Positions 35,492 to 43,990 of a stretch of DNA of 64,000 nucleotides are shown in pieces. Positions within the stretch are counted from its first letter, which is position 1. Every line of letters starts with the position of its first letter. Both the position numbers and the translations under genes were made by a program. The stretch spans positions 1 through 64,000 of the forward strand of contig CAZCDS010000020.1 of assembly GCA_964497585.1 (NCBI GenBank). The letters are read 5' to 3'. Below the pieces are notes generated by a model that was not told the origin of the DNA, ran no database searches, and saw only the letters and a list, made by a program, of their open reading frames with translations. The DNA comes from CAZCDS01 sp964497585. Lineage in GTDB: Bacteria > Desulfobacterota > Desulfomonilia > Desulfomonilales > Desulfomonilaceae.

Positions 35492-36373
35492 TTACCATCC
35501 TCGGCTGGCCAAGCGGGCGCTTTCCGGCAGCTCCGTGACGCCTATTCCAACCATGGGCTCGCCGAGCCCTTTGCTGATTTCGGCGAGAATCTTCGGATCT
35601 TGGAAGTGAGTTACCGATTCAACAATTGCCTTGGCTCTGGCAGCAGGATTCCCGCTCTTGAAGATTCCCGAACCGACGAACACGCCGTCCATTCCCAGTT
35701 GCATCATCATTGCCGCGTCCGCGGGTGTTGCAATCCCGCCAGCGGCGAAGTTGACCACAGGCAAACGGCCCAGTTCGGCGGTTTCCTTCACGAGAGAATA
35801 GGGGGCTCCAATCTCCTTGGCATATGCCATCAGTTCGTCCGGCCTCATGACCGTCAGGCGTTTGATAGCGCCCTGGACTGCTCTCGCGTGGCGCACGGCT
35901 TCCACAACGTCGCCGGTTCCCGCTTCTCCTTTGGTGCGGATCATCGCGGCGCCTTCTCCGATCCTTCGCAGCGCCTCGCCGAGGTTGCGGCACCCACAGA
36001 CAAAGGGCACGGTAAAATCCCACTTATCTATGTGATTCTCCTCGTCGGCCGGTGTGAGTACCTCGCTTTCGTCCACATAGTCTACTCCGAGCGCTTCAAG
36101 GATTTGTGCTTCCACGAAATGGCCGATACGACACTTTGCCATGACAGGGATGGTCACGGACTCCATGATCTGCTGGATGAGTCCCGGATCACTCATCCGT
36201 GCCACGCCTCCGTGCTCCCTGATATCCGCGGGGACTCTCTCCAACGCCATGACCGCACACGCGCCGGCATCCTCGGCGATTCGAGCGTGTTCCGGGGTCA
36301 CCACGTCCATGATAACGCCACCTTTGAGCATCTGGGCGTGGCCTCGCTTAACGGTATCCGTACCTTTTTCCAT
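35492..36373 (-). CDS. pdxS: Pyridoxal 5'-phosphate synthase, synthase subunit
   Basis: The 293-residue PdxS builds PLP from ribose-5-phosphate, glyceraldehyde-3-phosphate and ammonia. The highly conserved start RGHAQMLKGGVIMDV contains Asp23, and IPVMAKCRIGHFVEAQ contains Schiff-base Lys80. VNFAAGGIATPADAAMMMQL and GVFVGSGIFKS are the phosphate-site loops. The ATG at 36373 is preceded by GGGAGAG; an ATG 15 bases upstream is less typical. This pair gives the organism the DXP-independent B6 route. Confidence 0.96.
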   Translation of the reverse strand: MEKGTDTVKRGHAQMLKGGVIMDVVTPEHARIAEDAGACAVMALERVPADIREHGGVARMSDPGLIQQIMESVTIPVMAKCRIGHFVEAQILEALGVDYVDESEVLTPADEENHIDKWDFTVPFVCGCRNLGEALRRIGEGAAMIRTKGEAGTGDVVEAVRHARAVQGAIKRLTVMRPDELMAYAKEIGAPYSLVKETAELGRLPVVNFAAGGIATPADAAMMMQLGMDGVFVGSGIFKSGNPAARAKAIVESVTHFQDPKILAEISKGLGEPMVGIGVTELPESARLASRGW

Positions 36374-36844
36374 AGGCTCTCTCCCCACCGTCTTCGATTG
36401 ATCAGCTTTTGTCCCCTCTTGCGGGGAAATATCTATGCCATTATACCACGCTGCCCGTCATTCGGATCGATCCGACACCTATTCCCGGTAGGTCAACCGG
36501 GAACGCGATCCATGCGCAGGGACCATCCAAAGGCATCTACCCTACAGATGCACGGGAGCCTCGACCAACTGGGTACTGAGCACGCCGCGCGACTCCTCCG
36601 GGATGTCCGGCCGAGTTGGGTGAGTGCTCTGGATTGAATCGCGCGCTTCGGAGATTTTGAACGCTTGACCGGCCACATGCACTTCAGAGAGATTACAGAG
36701 ATATTCTCTCCAGGCAATTTATCAGAATAAACCTTTTGCAGGGAGATGTCCACCCAGAAATACCTGTCACGAACGCATGATCCTCGCACATATGCGGTGG
36801 GAGGGGACCCAATACTCAGAGTCAAAGGTGGCTGCGGCTGTTCT
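36374..36844. other. Spacer upstream of pdxS
   Basis: About 470 bases lie between the membrane-protein gene and pdxS, both on the minus strand. The pdxS promoter candidate is at its left end. I see no gene or strong terminator in the rest. Confidence 0.4.
36440..36448 (-). promoter_or_regulatory. Extended -10 promoter candidate of pdxS
   Basis: On the minus strand the sequence reads TGG-TATAAT, an extended -10 element with a perfect hexamer, 67 bases before the pdxS start codon. No good -35 hexamer is found 16-18 bases upstream, which extended -10 promoters tolerate. Confidence 0.5.
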
Positions 36845-37315
36845 TCAGGGAGCGGAAATGCCGTGGTGACGTTCCCTGTCATCGGGAACCAGGGTGGGGA
36901 CCTCTTTGTCCACGTTGAGGCGGGTCTCGCTCTCCTTGCGACCGAATACCTTGTTTACCGCCCGGGCTCCCGTGGATCGTCGAGAACCGTGACTGCGCTC
37001 ATCCCGAGAGGGCATCGGTTTGCCGGTGACTTCTCCATAGATAGAATTGAGGATTTCCTGAAGACTACTGAAAATAGTCTGCATGACCGAGGGGTCCATC
37101 TCGAACTCACCTGTCGGAGTTCGCGCCTTTTCCACGGTATCCTCGGTGATGTTGTACGCTGCGATCACGCTCCGAATGATGTTCCGCTTGCGGTGGATCT
37201 CCCTCCACGCGATCCAGGAAGCAAAAAAGGAAATCATCCCGAACACGACGCAGAGGACGAATATGATCAAGTTAAAGTATTTAATTGTTATATCGAGCAG
37301 ATTCATCGATTCCAT
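36845..37315 (-). CDS. Small membrane protein of unknown function
   Basis: The 156-residue protein has one strong N-terminal membrane helix (YFNLIIFVLCVVFGMISFFA) followed by a basic patch (REIHRKRNIIRSVI), so the remainder should face the cytoplasm. The C-terminal 60 residues are polar and rich in Arg, Ser and Asp and probably disordered. GGAGG precedes the ATG at 37315. It is the last gene on this strand behind the Hdr/MetF cluster, 176 bases after the GcvH-like gene. I recognise no family; a link to the cluster is only positional. Confidence 0.65.
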   Translation of the reverse strand: MESMNLLDITIKYFNLIIFVLCVVFGMISFFASWIAWREIHRKRNIIRSVIAAYNITEDTVEKARTPTGEFEMDPSVMQTIFSSLQEILNSIYGEVTGKPMPSRDERSHGSRRSTGARAVNKVFGRKESETRLNVDKEVPTLVPDDRERHHGISAP

Positions 37316-37491
37316 GGGAGAGCCTCCTCCGGACCACGCGCCGGCGAACCGGACCTCACGGGGAGTCAGCCCTACCAGGAAAGGGCTCTTACGTCAACGG
37401 AAATGAGCGAAGATCGCTCGGTTCATTCATCCGAGTGCGGAGGGGACCTGGCGGCCAAATCCTCCGGGAGCAAGACCACCAGCTGCACCGA

Positions 37492-37920
37492 TTACTTCTG
37501 CTCTTCGATCTTCTTGATCTCTTCCGCGATGAATTGCTTGAATTTGTCGTCAGGAGCCATGAGAGCGCCCTTCTCGCCGTCCAGGTCCGAGGGCCTGATC
37601 TTGCAGATCCATGCCTCGCCGTACGGGTCCTCGTTGATCTTCTCCGGCTCGTCTTCCAGGTCTTCGTTGATTTCCGCCACTTCTCCGGAAACCACCGCGT
37701 ATATGCGCCCGACCCACTTGCCCGACTCGATGGACCCGAAGGGCTTGCCCTGGGTCACCTCATCGTCCTCTTCGGGAAGGTCGACGAAGGTAATTTCTCC
37801 CGCTTGCTTTGAAATAAACTCGGTGGCGCCCATGACCACCAGATCGCCTTCTATTTTGCACCAGAAATGGTTCTTCTCGTACAGCAGATTATCAGGGAAT
37901 GAGTAACCTTCATATTCCAT
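37492..37920 (-). CDS. GcvH-like lipoyl-carrier protein
   Basis: The 142-residue protein is a glycine cleavage H-type carrier: HFWCKIEGDLVVMGATEFIS, then FVDLPEEDDEVTQGKPFGSI, with the lipoylation Lys68 in ESGKWVGRIYAVVSGEV and a C-terminal NEDPYGEAWICKI. GAGGAGG before the ATG at 37920-37918 decides the start. No P- or T-proteins of the glycine cleavage system are near. Instead it lies 94 bases after hdrB. In sulfur oxidisers a related lipoate-binding protein works with Hdr-like proteins; here the partners are classical HdrABC and MetVF. Role inferred: lipoyl electron or C1 carrier for this complex. Confidence 0.9.
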   Translation of the reverse strand: MEYEGYSFPDNLLYEKNHFWCKIEGDLVVMGATEFISKQAGEITFVDLPEEDDEVTQGKPFGSIESGKWVGRIYAVVSGEVAEINEDLEDEPEKINEDPYGEAWICKIRPSDLDGEKGALMAPDDKFKQFIAEEIKKIEEQK

Positions 37921-38014
37921 GGCCACCTCCTCGGAAAAGCACACTACCCGATTGTCACCACCACGGCGCCGTCTCCCCCCCATTGCGGTTCCGAATGCAG
38001 GCTCGGGGCTCGTC

Positions 38015-38890
38015 TCAGCCTTCCACAATTTTCAGAAGTTTCTTGGGTTTAACTCGATTAAGCTTGAATCCCAGGTCCTTCGACGAGATCCCCATAGCCA
38101 GACCCAGGACTTGAGGATAGTAGACCACCGGGACCTTTAAATCAAGACCTGCGCTCTTTGCGATCTTTTTTTGTTGCCCTTCGTACATCACGTTGCAGAA
38201 CGGGCAGACGAGAACGAGCGCATGGGCGTCCGTCCGGGCCACGTCCTCCAGTTTCGCCAGAGCCATCGCGTTGGCCACCTCTTCGGACATGCCGAGCACC
38301 CCCCCACCGCAGCATTCCTTCAAGGTAGGATAGTCGATCGACTCTGCGCCGGTCGCCTCGATCAACGCAGCCAGCGTCCTGGGCACTTCCGGCGAATCAA
38401 ATCCTTCGGTGATCTCCGAGGGCTTCAGGTAATGGCATCCGTAGTGAGGTGCGAGCTTCACCCCGGACAGCGGATTGGAAACCGCTTCACGAATGGCGTC
38501 CACGCCGAATTCTTCCCACAGGAGTCTCATGTAGTTGCGGACTCGTACCGGACCCTCGTACCTCAGCCCGATCGGTTCGAGCCGGGTGTTGATCTCCTCC
38601 TTCAGATCGGGGTGGTGATCCAGCACATGCGCGGTTTCTGCAAGCGTTCCGGCGCAGGAATTGCACAGGGCGCATATCTCCATGCCCTCTCTATCGGCCA
38701 ACGCGAGATTGCGCGCGGCCAATGCTAGCGTGTCCCGTGCGTTCATCGACTTCAAGGGGAACCCGCAGCAGCCGAATGCCTCATGATCGTGGAAGGTGAT
38801 TCCGAGCCTTTCGGCAGTAAGCCGTACAGATGCCTCATAGTTGAGGTTCCGTACCGGCACGGTGCATCCAAGATAGAGCAGAGCTTCCAT
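38015..38890 (-). CDS. hdrB: Heterodisulfide reductase subunit B-like protein
   Basis: The protein has the two CCG (Cys-rich) domains that hold the noncubane [4Fe-4S] clusters in HdrB: an N-terminal set with YLGC, GCCGFPL and CNSC, and a C-terminal set with HYGCHY, ECCGGG and CPFCNVMY. In methanogens these clusters reduce the CoM-S-S-CoB disulfide; in bacteria lacking it the disulfide or other acceptor is unknown. The start is taken as the Met giving MEALLYLGC (38890); an in-frame Met four codons upstream (38902) is possible. It follows hdrC closely in the minus-strand cluster. Confidence 0.93.
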   Translation of the reverse strand: MEALLYLGCTVPVRNLNYEASVRLTAERLGITFHDHEAFGCCGFPLKSMNARDTLALAARNLALADREGMEICALCNSCAGTLAETAHVLDHHPDLKEEINTRLEPIGLRYEGPVRVRNYMRLLWEEFGVDAIREAVSNPLSGVKLAPHYGCHYLKPSEITEGFDSPEVPRTLAALIEATGAESIDYPTLKECCGGGVLGMSEEVANAMALAKLEDVARTDAHALVLVCPFCNVMYEGQQKKIAKSAGLDLKVPVVYYPQVLGLAMGISSKDLGFKLNRVKPKKLLKIVEG

Positions 38891-38915
38891 GACGGGGTCC
38901 ATAGGGAACGCGCGG

Positions 38916-39383
38916 CTATTCCAACAGCAGCGCGAAATCCTCGGGGTGTTCGACGATGGGAGGCAGGCCAAGTTTCTCCCGCTTTTCGTTCTCGAAGTCC
39001 GTTATTTCGTAGAGGCGGCCGTGCTCTCGGAGCAGCTTCTTCTGGCCCGTCAAAGCCGGTGGAATGCAGTCCTCGATGACGGCGATATTCTTTATGGCAA
39101 ACATCACCTCGGTAAAGCTCACGTTCTGAGGGCAGACCTCGTGGCATCCGTAGCAGGAGGAACAGAGCCAAATGAAATCACTTTCGAGCACCTCCTTCTT
39201 CATCCCGAGTAAGGCCATTCGAATGATCTTGCGAGGATCGTACCGTCCGTCAATCGGTTCGACGGGGCAGGCCGCGGTGCACGCCTTGCACGCGAAGCAG
39301 GCCCGAATTCCTTCGCCGCCGGCTTGACGGGCAATGCGTTCCTTGAACGCTGGATCCAAGTCGTTGAGCTTGATACGGGTCAT
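38916..39383 (-). CDS. hdrC: Heterodisulfide reductase subunit C-like protein
   Basis: The 155-residue soluble subunit carries two [4Fe-4S] clusters, CFACKACTAACP and CSSCYGCHEVCP, which pass electrons from HdrA to HdrB. Length and lack of membrane helices match cytoplasmic HdrC. GGAG seven bases upstream fits the ATG at 39383. The spacer to the preceding HdrA-like/MvhD gene is 117 bases, the largest inside the core of the cluster, so a separate promoter is possible, but no strong one was seen. Confidence 0.95.
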   Translation of the reverse strand: MTRIKLNDLDPAFKERIARQAGGEGIRACFACKACTAACPVEPIDGRYDPRKIIRMALLGMKKEVLESDFIWLCSSCYGCHEVCPQNVSFTEVMFAIKNIAVIEDCIPPALTGQKKLLREHGRLYEITDFENEKREKLGLPPIVEHPEDFALLLE

Positions 39384-39500
39384 GGGAATGCTCCTGTCCG
39401 AAATGCGCGCAGAGCCGAGCGAATTTGCCCTTCTCGCCTCTCAAACGTTAATGCACAATAGAAAAGCCACAAGTCCCGGCCGGTCCGACTCTGCCACCAT

Positions 39501-41117
39501 TTATGGCTCCTCGGATCGACTGCCGCGGTCCGGGGAAATGCCGATTCGTTGCTCGAGTTCACGCACGGCTCGCGCCAAGTCTGCGGGCCTGTTGCTCGCC
39601 GCGGTGGCGAAAAGAATCCGATTCGGGTCGATAGCGGCCTCTTTGAGCATTTCTGCGGCTTCTGCAGATCTTTCGGCCGCAAGGACCGTCCCATAGATCG
39701 ATGCGCAATTGCCCGTGTGGCATCCTACCGACAGGACTCCCCGCGCGCCGGCCTGAAACGCCGCAAGAATATCTGCGCGGTCTATGGTTCCCGCGCATGG
39801 TACGACGATGGGCGCCAGATTCTCCCGGACCCGCGGGCCCGCGGATGCCAGTGCGTGCACCGCAGAACGGGAGCAGAGAAATGCCGCGATCTTGCCTGGC
39901 CCGGAATCAGGCGAAAGCGCTTCTCTCAGCCGGGCCTGAATGTCCGGACTCCCCTTGGGAGGCGGCAGCGTGATGGCCAAGACCGGGCATTCCGCCTCAC
40001 AAATTCCGCATCTCACACAGCTCCAGGGGTCAACCTCGGCCCTCTTGCGAAAACTGATGGCGCCGTGCGGACAGAGCCGGACACAGGTGAGACAGATCGT
40101 GCACCTGGCCTCGTCGATCTCAGGGGGACCGGGGAGCCCCTGTCGTTGGGGCTCTTGAGCCGCACCCTTGAGTGCGACAATCACGGACTCGATGTCTCCG
40201 ACGAAGCTCTCCGTCCCCGGATTCCCCCGAGAAGGTCCTATCGCATAGATTCCGGCCTTGGGAGTATCCACACTGAGAAATCTCGGGGACTCCGGTTGAA
40301 GGAAAGGGCGAGAGACTAAGGCAGATGGAATTGCGTCGATTAAGGGCTTGAGCGATTCCGGCGGGACCCGATATTCATCGACCACAAGGAGGTCGGGCTC
40401 CAGCTCCATCTCCACGCGCAGCAGGGGCTCCTGGAAGACCATCAGAGGGCCTTCGGGAGTCTCTTCCACGGTTGGGCCGGCCCCGTCGAACTTGAAGAAG
40501 AGCGTGCCTTCTTCCCGAGCGTCTCTGTAGCGTCGCTCCATGCCCGGTGCCGCGACCTTCACATCTCTCGTGAATACGTACGGCTGAACCGTGTACAGCT
40601 CCCGCAGGCCATCGATCGCGTCCAGGACCCGCGCCAATTCCGAGGGATCCGAACCTCCCTCGAGACCGCACAAAAAGACAGCATGAAACCATTGGTCTTT
40701 CGGCCCGGGTAACCCTGCACCTTGTCGCAGCGCGGACTCTAGGTCGGAAAGGGCCATGATTCGCTCGGAACGCGCCAATCCGTACTCGCTGTACTTCGCA
40801 ATGACCTGGGACGGCAGAGCCGCGACGATGAAGCCGACCCGCTCCTTCGAGAGGCCTGCCGAGGACCTGATAATCGCGTCGAAGCCACCGATAAAGCCGA
40901 CGACCTCTTCCAACTCCCCTGAGACCGTTGTCAGGCCGTCGAGATCCTCCATTGCGGATCCGCCGAGGAGAACCACTTCAAAACCCTCGCTGACAAGCCG
41001 ACGGGCCAGATCGATCCCGGATCGGTCCCCGCCCAGAACGAGCACCCTGTTGAGGTTGCGTGTTTCGGGTAAGGGACTTCGGTTGAGAAAGACCGATTCC
41101 AGCCGAGGGATTTTCAC
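39501..41117 (-). CDS. HdrA-like protein fused to an MvhD-type C-terminal domain
   Basis: The 538-residue protein starts with an FAD/NAD-type Rossmann motif (VLVLGGDRSGIDLARRL) of HdrA type but lacks the usual HdrA N-terminal thioredoxin-reductase Cys set. At about 350-400 come two ferredoxin clusters (CTICLTCVRLCP and CVRCGICEAECP). The last 150 residues are MvhD/FrhD-like: IAAFLC, VVPCAG, then VLSVGCHTGNCA. MvhD normally has a second Cys in its first motif (FLCNWC); here it reads FLCSRS, so [2Fe-2S] ligation is altered. GTG at 41117 with GGGAGG ahead overlaps the hdrA stop as GTGA, showing tight co-translation. Confidence 0.88.
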   Translation of the reverse strand: MKIPRLESVFLNRSPLPETRNLNRVLVLGGDRSGIDLARRLVSEGFEVVLLGGSAMEDLDGLTTVSGELEEVVGFIGGFDAIIRSSAGLSKERVGFIVAALPSQVIAKYSEYGLARSERIMALSDLESALRQGAGLPGPKDQWFHAVFLCGLEGGSDPSELARVLDAIDGLRELYTVQPYVFTRDVKVAAPGMERRYRDAREEGTLFFKFDGAGPTVEETPEGPLMVFQEPLLRVEMELEPDLLVVDEYRVPPESLKPLIDAIPSALVSRPFLQPESPRFLSVDTPKAGIYAIGPSRGNPGTESFVGDIESVIVALKGAAQEPQRQGLPGPPEIDEARCTICLTCVRLCPHGAISFRKRAEVDPWSCVRCGICEAECPVLAITLPPPKGSPDIQARLREALSPDSGPGKIAAFLCSRSAVHALASAGPRVRENLAPIVVPCAGTIDRADILAAFQAGARGVLSVGCHTGNCASIYGTVLAAERSAEAAEMLKEAAIDPNRILFATAASNRPADLARAVRELEQRIGISPDRGSRSEEP

Positions 41118-42367
41118 GCTCTCCTCCCTTTTCGGGATCGGGCCAGGTAGGCGGCCGTTTCGCCCGCGGCCCTGCACGCGTGCGACACGGTTTCTTCAAT
41201 GGACCGGGGTCCCTGAACTGTCCCCGCTACAAAGACGCCGGATGTGTCAACGGAGACCTCGTCGCCATCTTTCCCGACGAAGCCTTCCCTATTGGGCTTG
41301 ATCCCGAGCAGTTCGGCTACCGCCCGCTGGGATGCACCTGGCGATATGCCGACGCTGAGCACAACGATGTCGAATGACTCCCGAACCCTCGTCTCTTCCG
41401 GACCCTGGTAGATCAATTCCGGCCGCCCGTCTTCTCCTGAACGGATTTCCGACGGAATTGCCCGAATGAGCCGTACTTCTCGCCGAGCCTCTTCCAAACG
41501 CCTCTCAAAATCCCGGTCGAAGGACTGGATGTCCATGTAGAACATCGACAGCTCGACTGAGGAAGATCGGTTCTTGAGCAGCCGAGCGAGCCGCAGGGCA
41601 TATCCGCAGCAAACGCGTGAGCAGTAGTTCCGACCGATCCTCGGGTCGCGGCTTCCCACGCATTGAATAAAGGCAACAGCCGCCGCTCCTCCGCCCTGGT
41701 CGGGGATGATGAAATTGTGCTCCCGGAGCCGGGTCTCAAGTTCGAGCCCGGTGATCACGCCGGCAACCCTCCCGTACCCGAACCGCGGCTTCTCGCGCGG
41801 GTCGAAAGCCTCAAAGCCGCACGCGAGGATCACAGACGATGCTTCCAGTTCGAGGCGTTCGGGGCCTTTTTTCAGATCGATCGCACCTTCCGCGCAGACG
41901 TCCGCACACGCGGTGCAGGAACCGTCCAGGAAGAACGCGCACTTCTCTTCGTTGAGCGTGATCCGGCCGTCGACCGGCGATCTGAACAGCGCGCCGGGAC
42001 TGGGGCACGTGTCAAGGCACGCATTGCAGTCGTTGCACTTCTCCGGCAGCACCCTCAGAGGATTCCGGACGAGCCCCACCCGGAAATGACCATTGCAGCG
42101 CTCGATCTGCGAGAGCGTGGTCTGAAGGAACCGGGAAATTCGGTCGGACGCAGCAACCTCGTCGAGCATATCCTCCAGGATGCAGGCTCCGCAGCGCTGG
42201 CACCGGTCCGTAGCCTTGCAGCAGAAATGTGCGACGTGCCCCCCAAAGAAGGGGGCCTTCTCCACGATGGCAGACTCCAGCCCCATCCGAGCGAGGTCTC
42301 GTGCGCATCGAAGACCGGCTATGCCTCCGCCTATGATCAGCGTATCTCGCTGCATAAGGCCGGTCAC
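41114..42367 (-). CDS. hdrA: Heterodisulfide reductase subunit A-like flavoprotein
   Basis: The 417-residue flavoprotein has the FAD motif IIGGGIAGLRCARDL and a Cys-rich insertion (FCCKATDRCQRCGAC) specific to a subset of bacterial HdrA proteins. Two ferredoxin motifs follow (CNDCNACLDTCP and CTACADVC), then YCSRVCCGYALRLA and FYMDIQSFDRDFE, as in HdrA. HdrA is the bifurcating flavin subunit of the complex. The GTG at 42367 has GGAG seven bases upstream and overlaps the metF stop as GTGA; an ATG at 42355 is the alternative. With the HdrA-like/MvhD protein it probably replaces the single HdrA plus MvhD of other organisms. Confidence 0.93.
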   Translation of the reverse strand: MTGLMQRDTLIIGGGIAGLRCARDLARMGLESAIVEKAPFFGGHVAHFCCKATDRCQRCGACILEDMLDEVAASDRISRFLQTTLSQIERCNGHFRVGLVRNPLRVLPEKCNDCNACLDTCPSPGALFRSPVDGRITLNEEKCAFFLDGSCTACADVCAEGAIDLKKGPERLELEASSVILACGFEAFDPREKPRFGYGRVAGVITGLELETRLREHNFIIPDQGGGAAAVAFIQCVGSRDPRIGRNYCSRVCCGYALRLARLLKNRSSSVELSMFYMDIQSFDRDFERRLEEARREVRLIRAIPSEIRSGEDGRPELIYQGPEETRVRESFDIVVLSVGISPGASQRAVAELLGIKPNREGFVGKDGDEVSVDTSGVFVAGTVQGPRSIEETVSHACRAAGETAAYLARSRKGRRA

Positions 42368-43233
42368 AGCAGATCTCCGATCTCAGACTCTCGACCGGAC
42401 GCGCTGATGCACACACCGTCAACCTTTCCCGATTCCCTCAACTCGGCAACAAGATTCTTGATGTGCCGAACCGAGGAAGACCGGAACGTCTCTTCCCCCT
42501 CGCCGCGCCAGCGGTCGACCAGGTCTTCGGGAATAAACGTCCCGGGAATCGACCCGTCATGGTATCGCGCGATCTCGCCAAAAGAGGGCAGAAGTAGACC
42601 CGCGAGAATCTTCACTTCCGTCTCTTTTATGCTCTCCTGAAACCGGTACAGCGGATCCGTCCTGAAGACGGGCAAGGAGATCAAAAAACGTGCTCCGGCA
42701 GCGAGCTTCCTTTTCACTTTCATTAACTGGGGCCCGAGGGGGTCGGCCGTCACCGCGACCGCAGCTCCAGGAAAGAACGCCGGCGGATCGTCCAGGCTAT
42801 TCCCCGCGACGTCTCGGCCCGTCTCCATGTTACGCAACATCCCGAGCAATTGAACCGAATCAAGGTCGTAGACCGGTTTGGCCTGCGGATGATCCCCGAA
42901 GGTAGGGTAGTCTCCGGAAACACAGAGGATCGTCTCTATGGAGGCCGCGGCCGCGCCGAGGGCGATCGAACCGAGAGCGAGTCTGTTAAGGTCGCGACAG
43001 GAGATGGTGAGCGCGACGTCCTTGCCTTCTCTCTTCAACCGGTCGGCGAGCAGGAGCGAGGAACCCCCCAACACGGCCGAAGGATTGTCCGCAACGAGAA
43101 TGGTCCCCACCTTGACTTCCCACGAGGAGGCCAGTGCAACGGCATCCGAGAAATCTGTGCTCCTGGGAGGTGTCAGTCGGGCAACAACCTGAAAGGCTCC
43201 TGATTCGAGGCCTTGCCGAAAGAGGTCAGCCAA
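42364..43233 (-). CDS. metF: 5,10-methylenetetrahydrofolate reductase (MetF)
   Basis: The 289-residue TIM-barrel flavoprotein interconverts methylene- and methyl-tetrahydrofolate. It shows the family's FQVVARLTPPRSTDFSD, ISCRDLNRLALGSIALGA, LCVSGDYPTFGDHPQAK and LPVFRTDPLYRF stretches. The TTG at 43233 is preceded by AAGGAGG at seven bases and overlaps metV by eight bases; no better ATG gives the family N-terminus. In acetogens and sulfate reducers with the Wood-Ljungdahl route, MetF depends on MetV and often on HdrABC-MvhD as electron partner, and exactly those genes flank it here. Confidence 0.94.
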   Translation of the reverse strand: MADLFRQGLESGAFQVVARLTPPRSTDFSDAVALASSWEVKVGTILVADNPSAVLGGSSLLLADRLKREGKDVALTISCRDLNRLALGSIALGAAAASIETILCVSGDYPTFGDHPQAKPVYDLDSVQLLGMLRNMETGRDVAGNSLDDPPAFFPGAAVAVTADPLGPQLMKVKRKLAAGARFLISLPVFRTDPLYRFQESIKETEVKILAGLLLPSFGEIARYHDGSIPGTFIPEDLVDRWRGEGEETFRSSSVRHIKNLVAELRESGKVDGVCISASGRESEIGDLL

Positions 43234-43903
43234 CAGAGAACCTCCTTCTGTAGGCCGGATGAACCACATTGCCGGGGCTGATGCACCGGTCGTGGCTCAT
43301 GGGAGGTACCAGTGCTTCCTGCAGATCGGTCCGGGAACGTGCTTCCAATCTCTCGTAGATGAGTGTCCAGGCACAGTCCCGTTCGGGGTCCACCTCGCAT
43401 TTTCCGTGAACGGTGCCGCAGCAGGGACCGTTGAGAAGTCCTTTGGAACACATCGTCACCGGACAGACACCGCCTGTGATACCGAGATAGCACTGGTTGC
43501 AGGAACGGCATCGTTCCGTCCACACGCCGGCTTCCTCGGCCACCCCGATGAAGGTGGTGTTGACCCCGGGATAGACGGGGACGTCCGTGTACATTTCGGC
43601 CATGAACTGAATGCCTGCGCCACAGGCTAGTGAGATCACCGCGTCCGCCTCTTCGACCCGGTCCCGGAACAGGTGCAGGAACTCGCGGTCGCATTGCCTT
43701 TCCACTGTGGCGGCAAAGGCCCGAAACTCCCTTCCGGCCGCACTGCCGGCGAGCATGAGTTGCGAGGCAAGGATCGCGGCTTCCTTTTCTCCGCCGGCCA
43801 GGCACACGGCCACGCAGGTTCCGCAGCCCGCGACCAAAACGCTCGAAGCATCGCCGAGCATTTCCTGGATCTCTGCAAAGGGTTTCCGTTCCGCTACGAT
43901 CAC
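43226..43903 (-). CDS. metV: Methylenetetrahydrofolate reductase partner (MetV)
   Basis: The 225-residue protein starts MIVAERKPFAEIQEMLGD and carries the Cys-rich CGTCVAVC and later CRSCNQCYLGITGGVCPVTMC and CCGTVHGKC sets, as in the zinc/Fe-S MetV subunit that forms the core MetVF complex with MetF. The GTG at 43903 has GGAGG five bases upstream and gives the typical N-terminus; the frame is open to an ATG at 43939. It is the first gene of the cluster, so the operon promoter should lie in the 50-150 bases before it; none was clear. Confidence 0.92.
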   Translation of the reverse strand: MIVAERKPFAEIQEMLGDASSVLVAGCGTCVAVCLAGGEKEAAILASQLMLAGSAAGREFRAFAATVERQCDREFLHLFRDRVEEADAVISLACGAGIQFMAEMYTDVPVYPGVNTTFIGVAEEAGVWTERCRSCNQCYLGITGGVCPVTMCSKGLLNGPCCGTVHGKCEVDPERDCAWTLIYERLEARSRTDLQEALVPPMSHDRCISPGNVVHPAYRRRFSVG

Positions 43904-43990
43904 GTGCACCTCCGTGCGAATGGGGCTCAGAGCAAGCATACAGAGAGGAAAACAGAATAGCCGACCGAATGGCCTCTGTCAACGCAGTGA

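Noticed and set aside
35090..36637. Long plus-strand open frame opposite pdxS and pdxT
   Set aside because: It is the antisense shadow of two certain genes; the translation has no family-like sequence and no ribosome site.
41663..42640. Plus-strand open frame across the hdrA/metF boundary
   Set aside because: Antisense shadow; hdrA and metF motifs are clear on the other strand.
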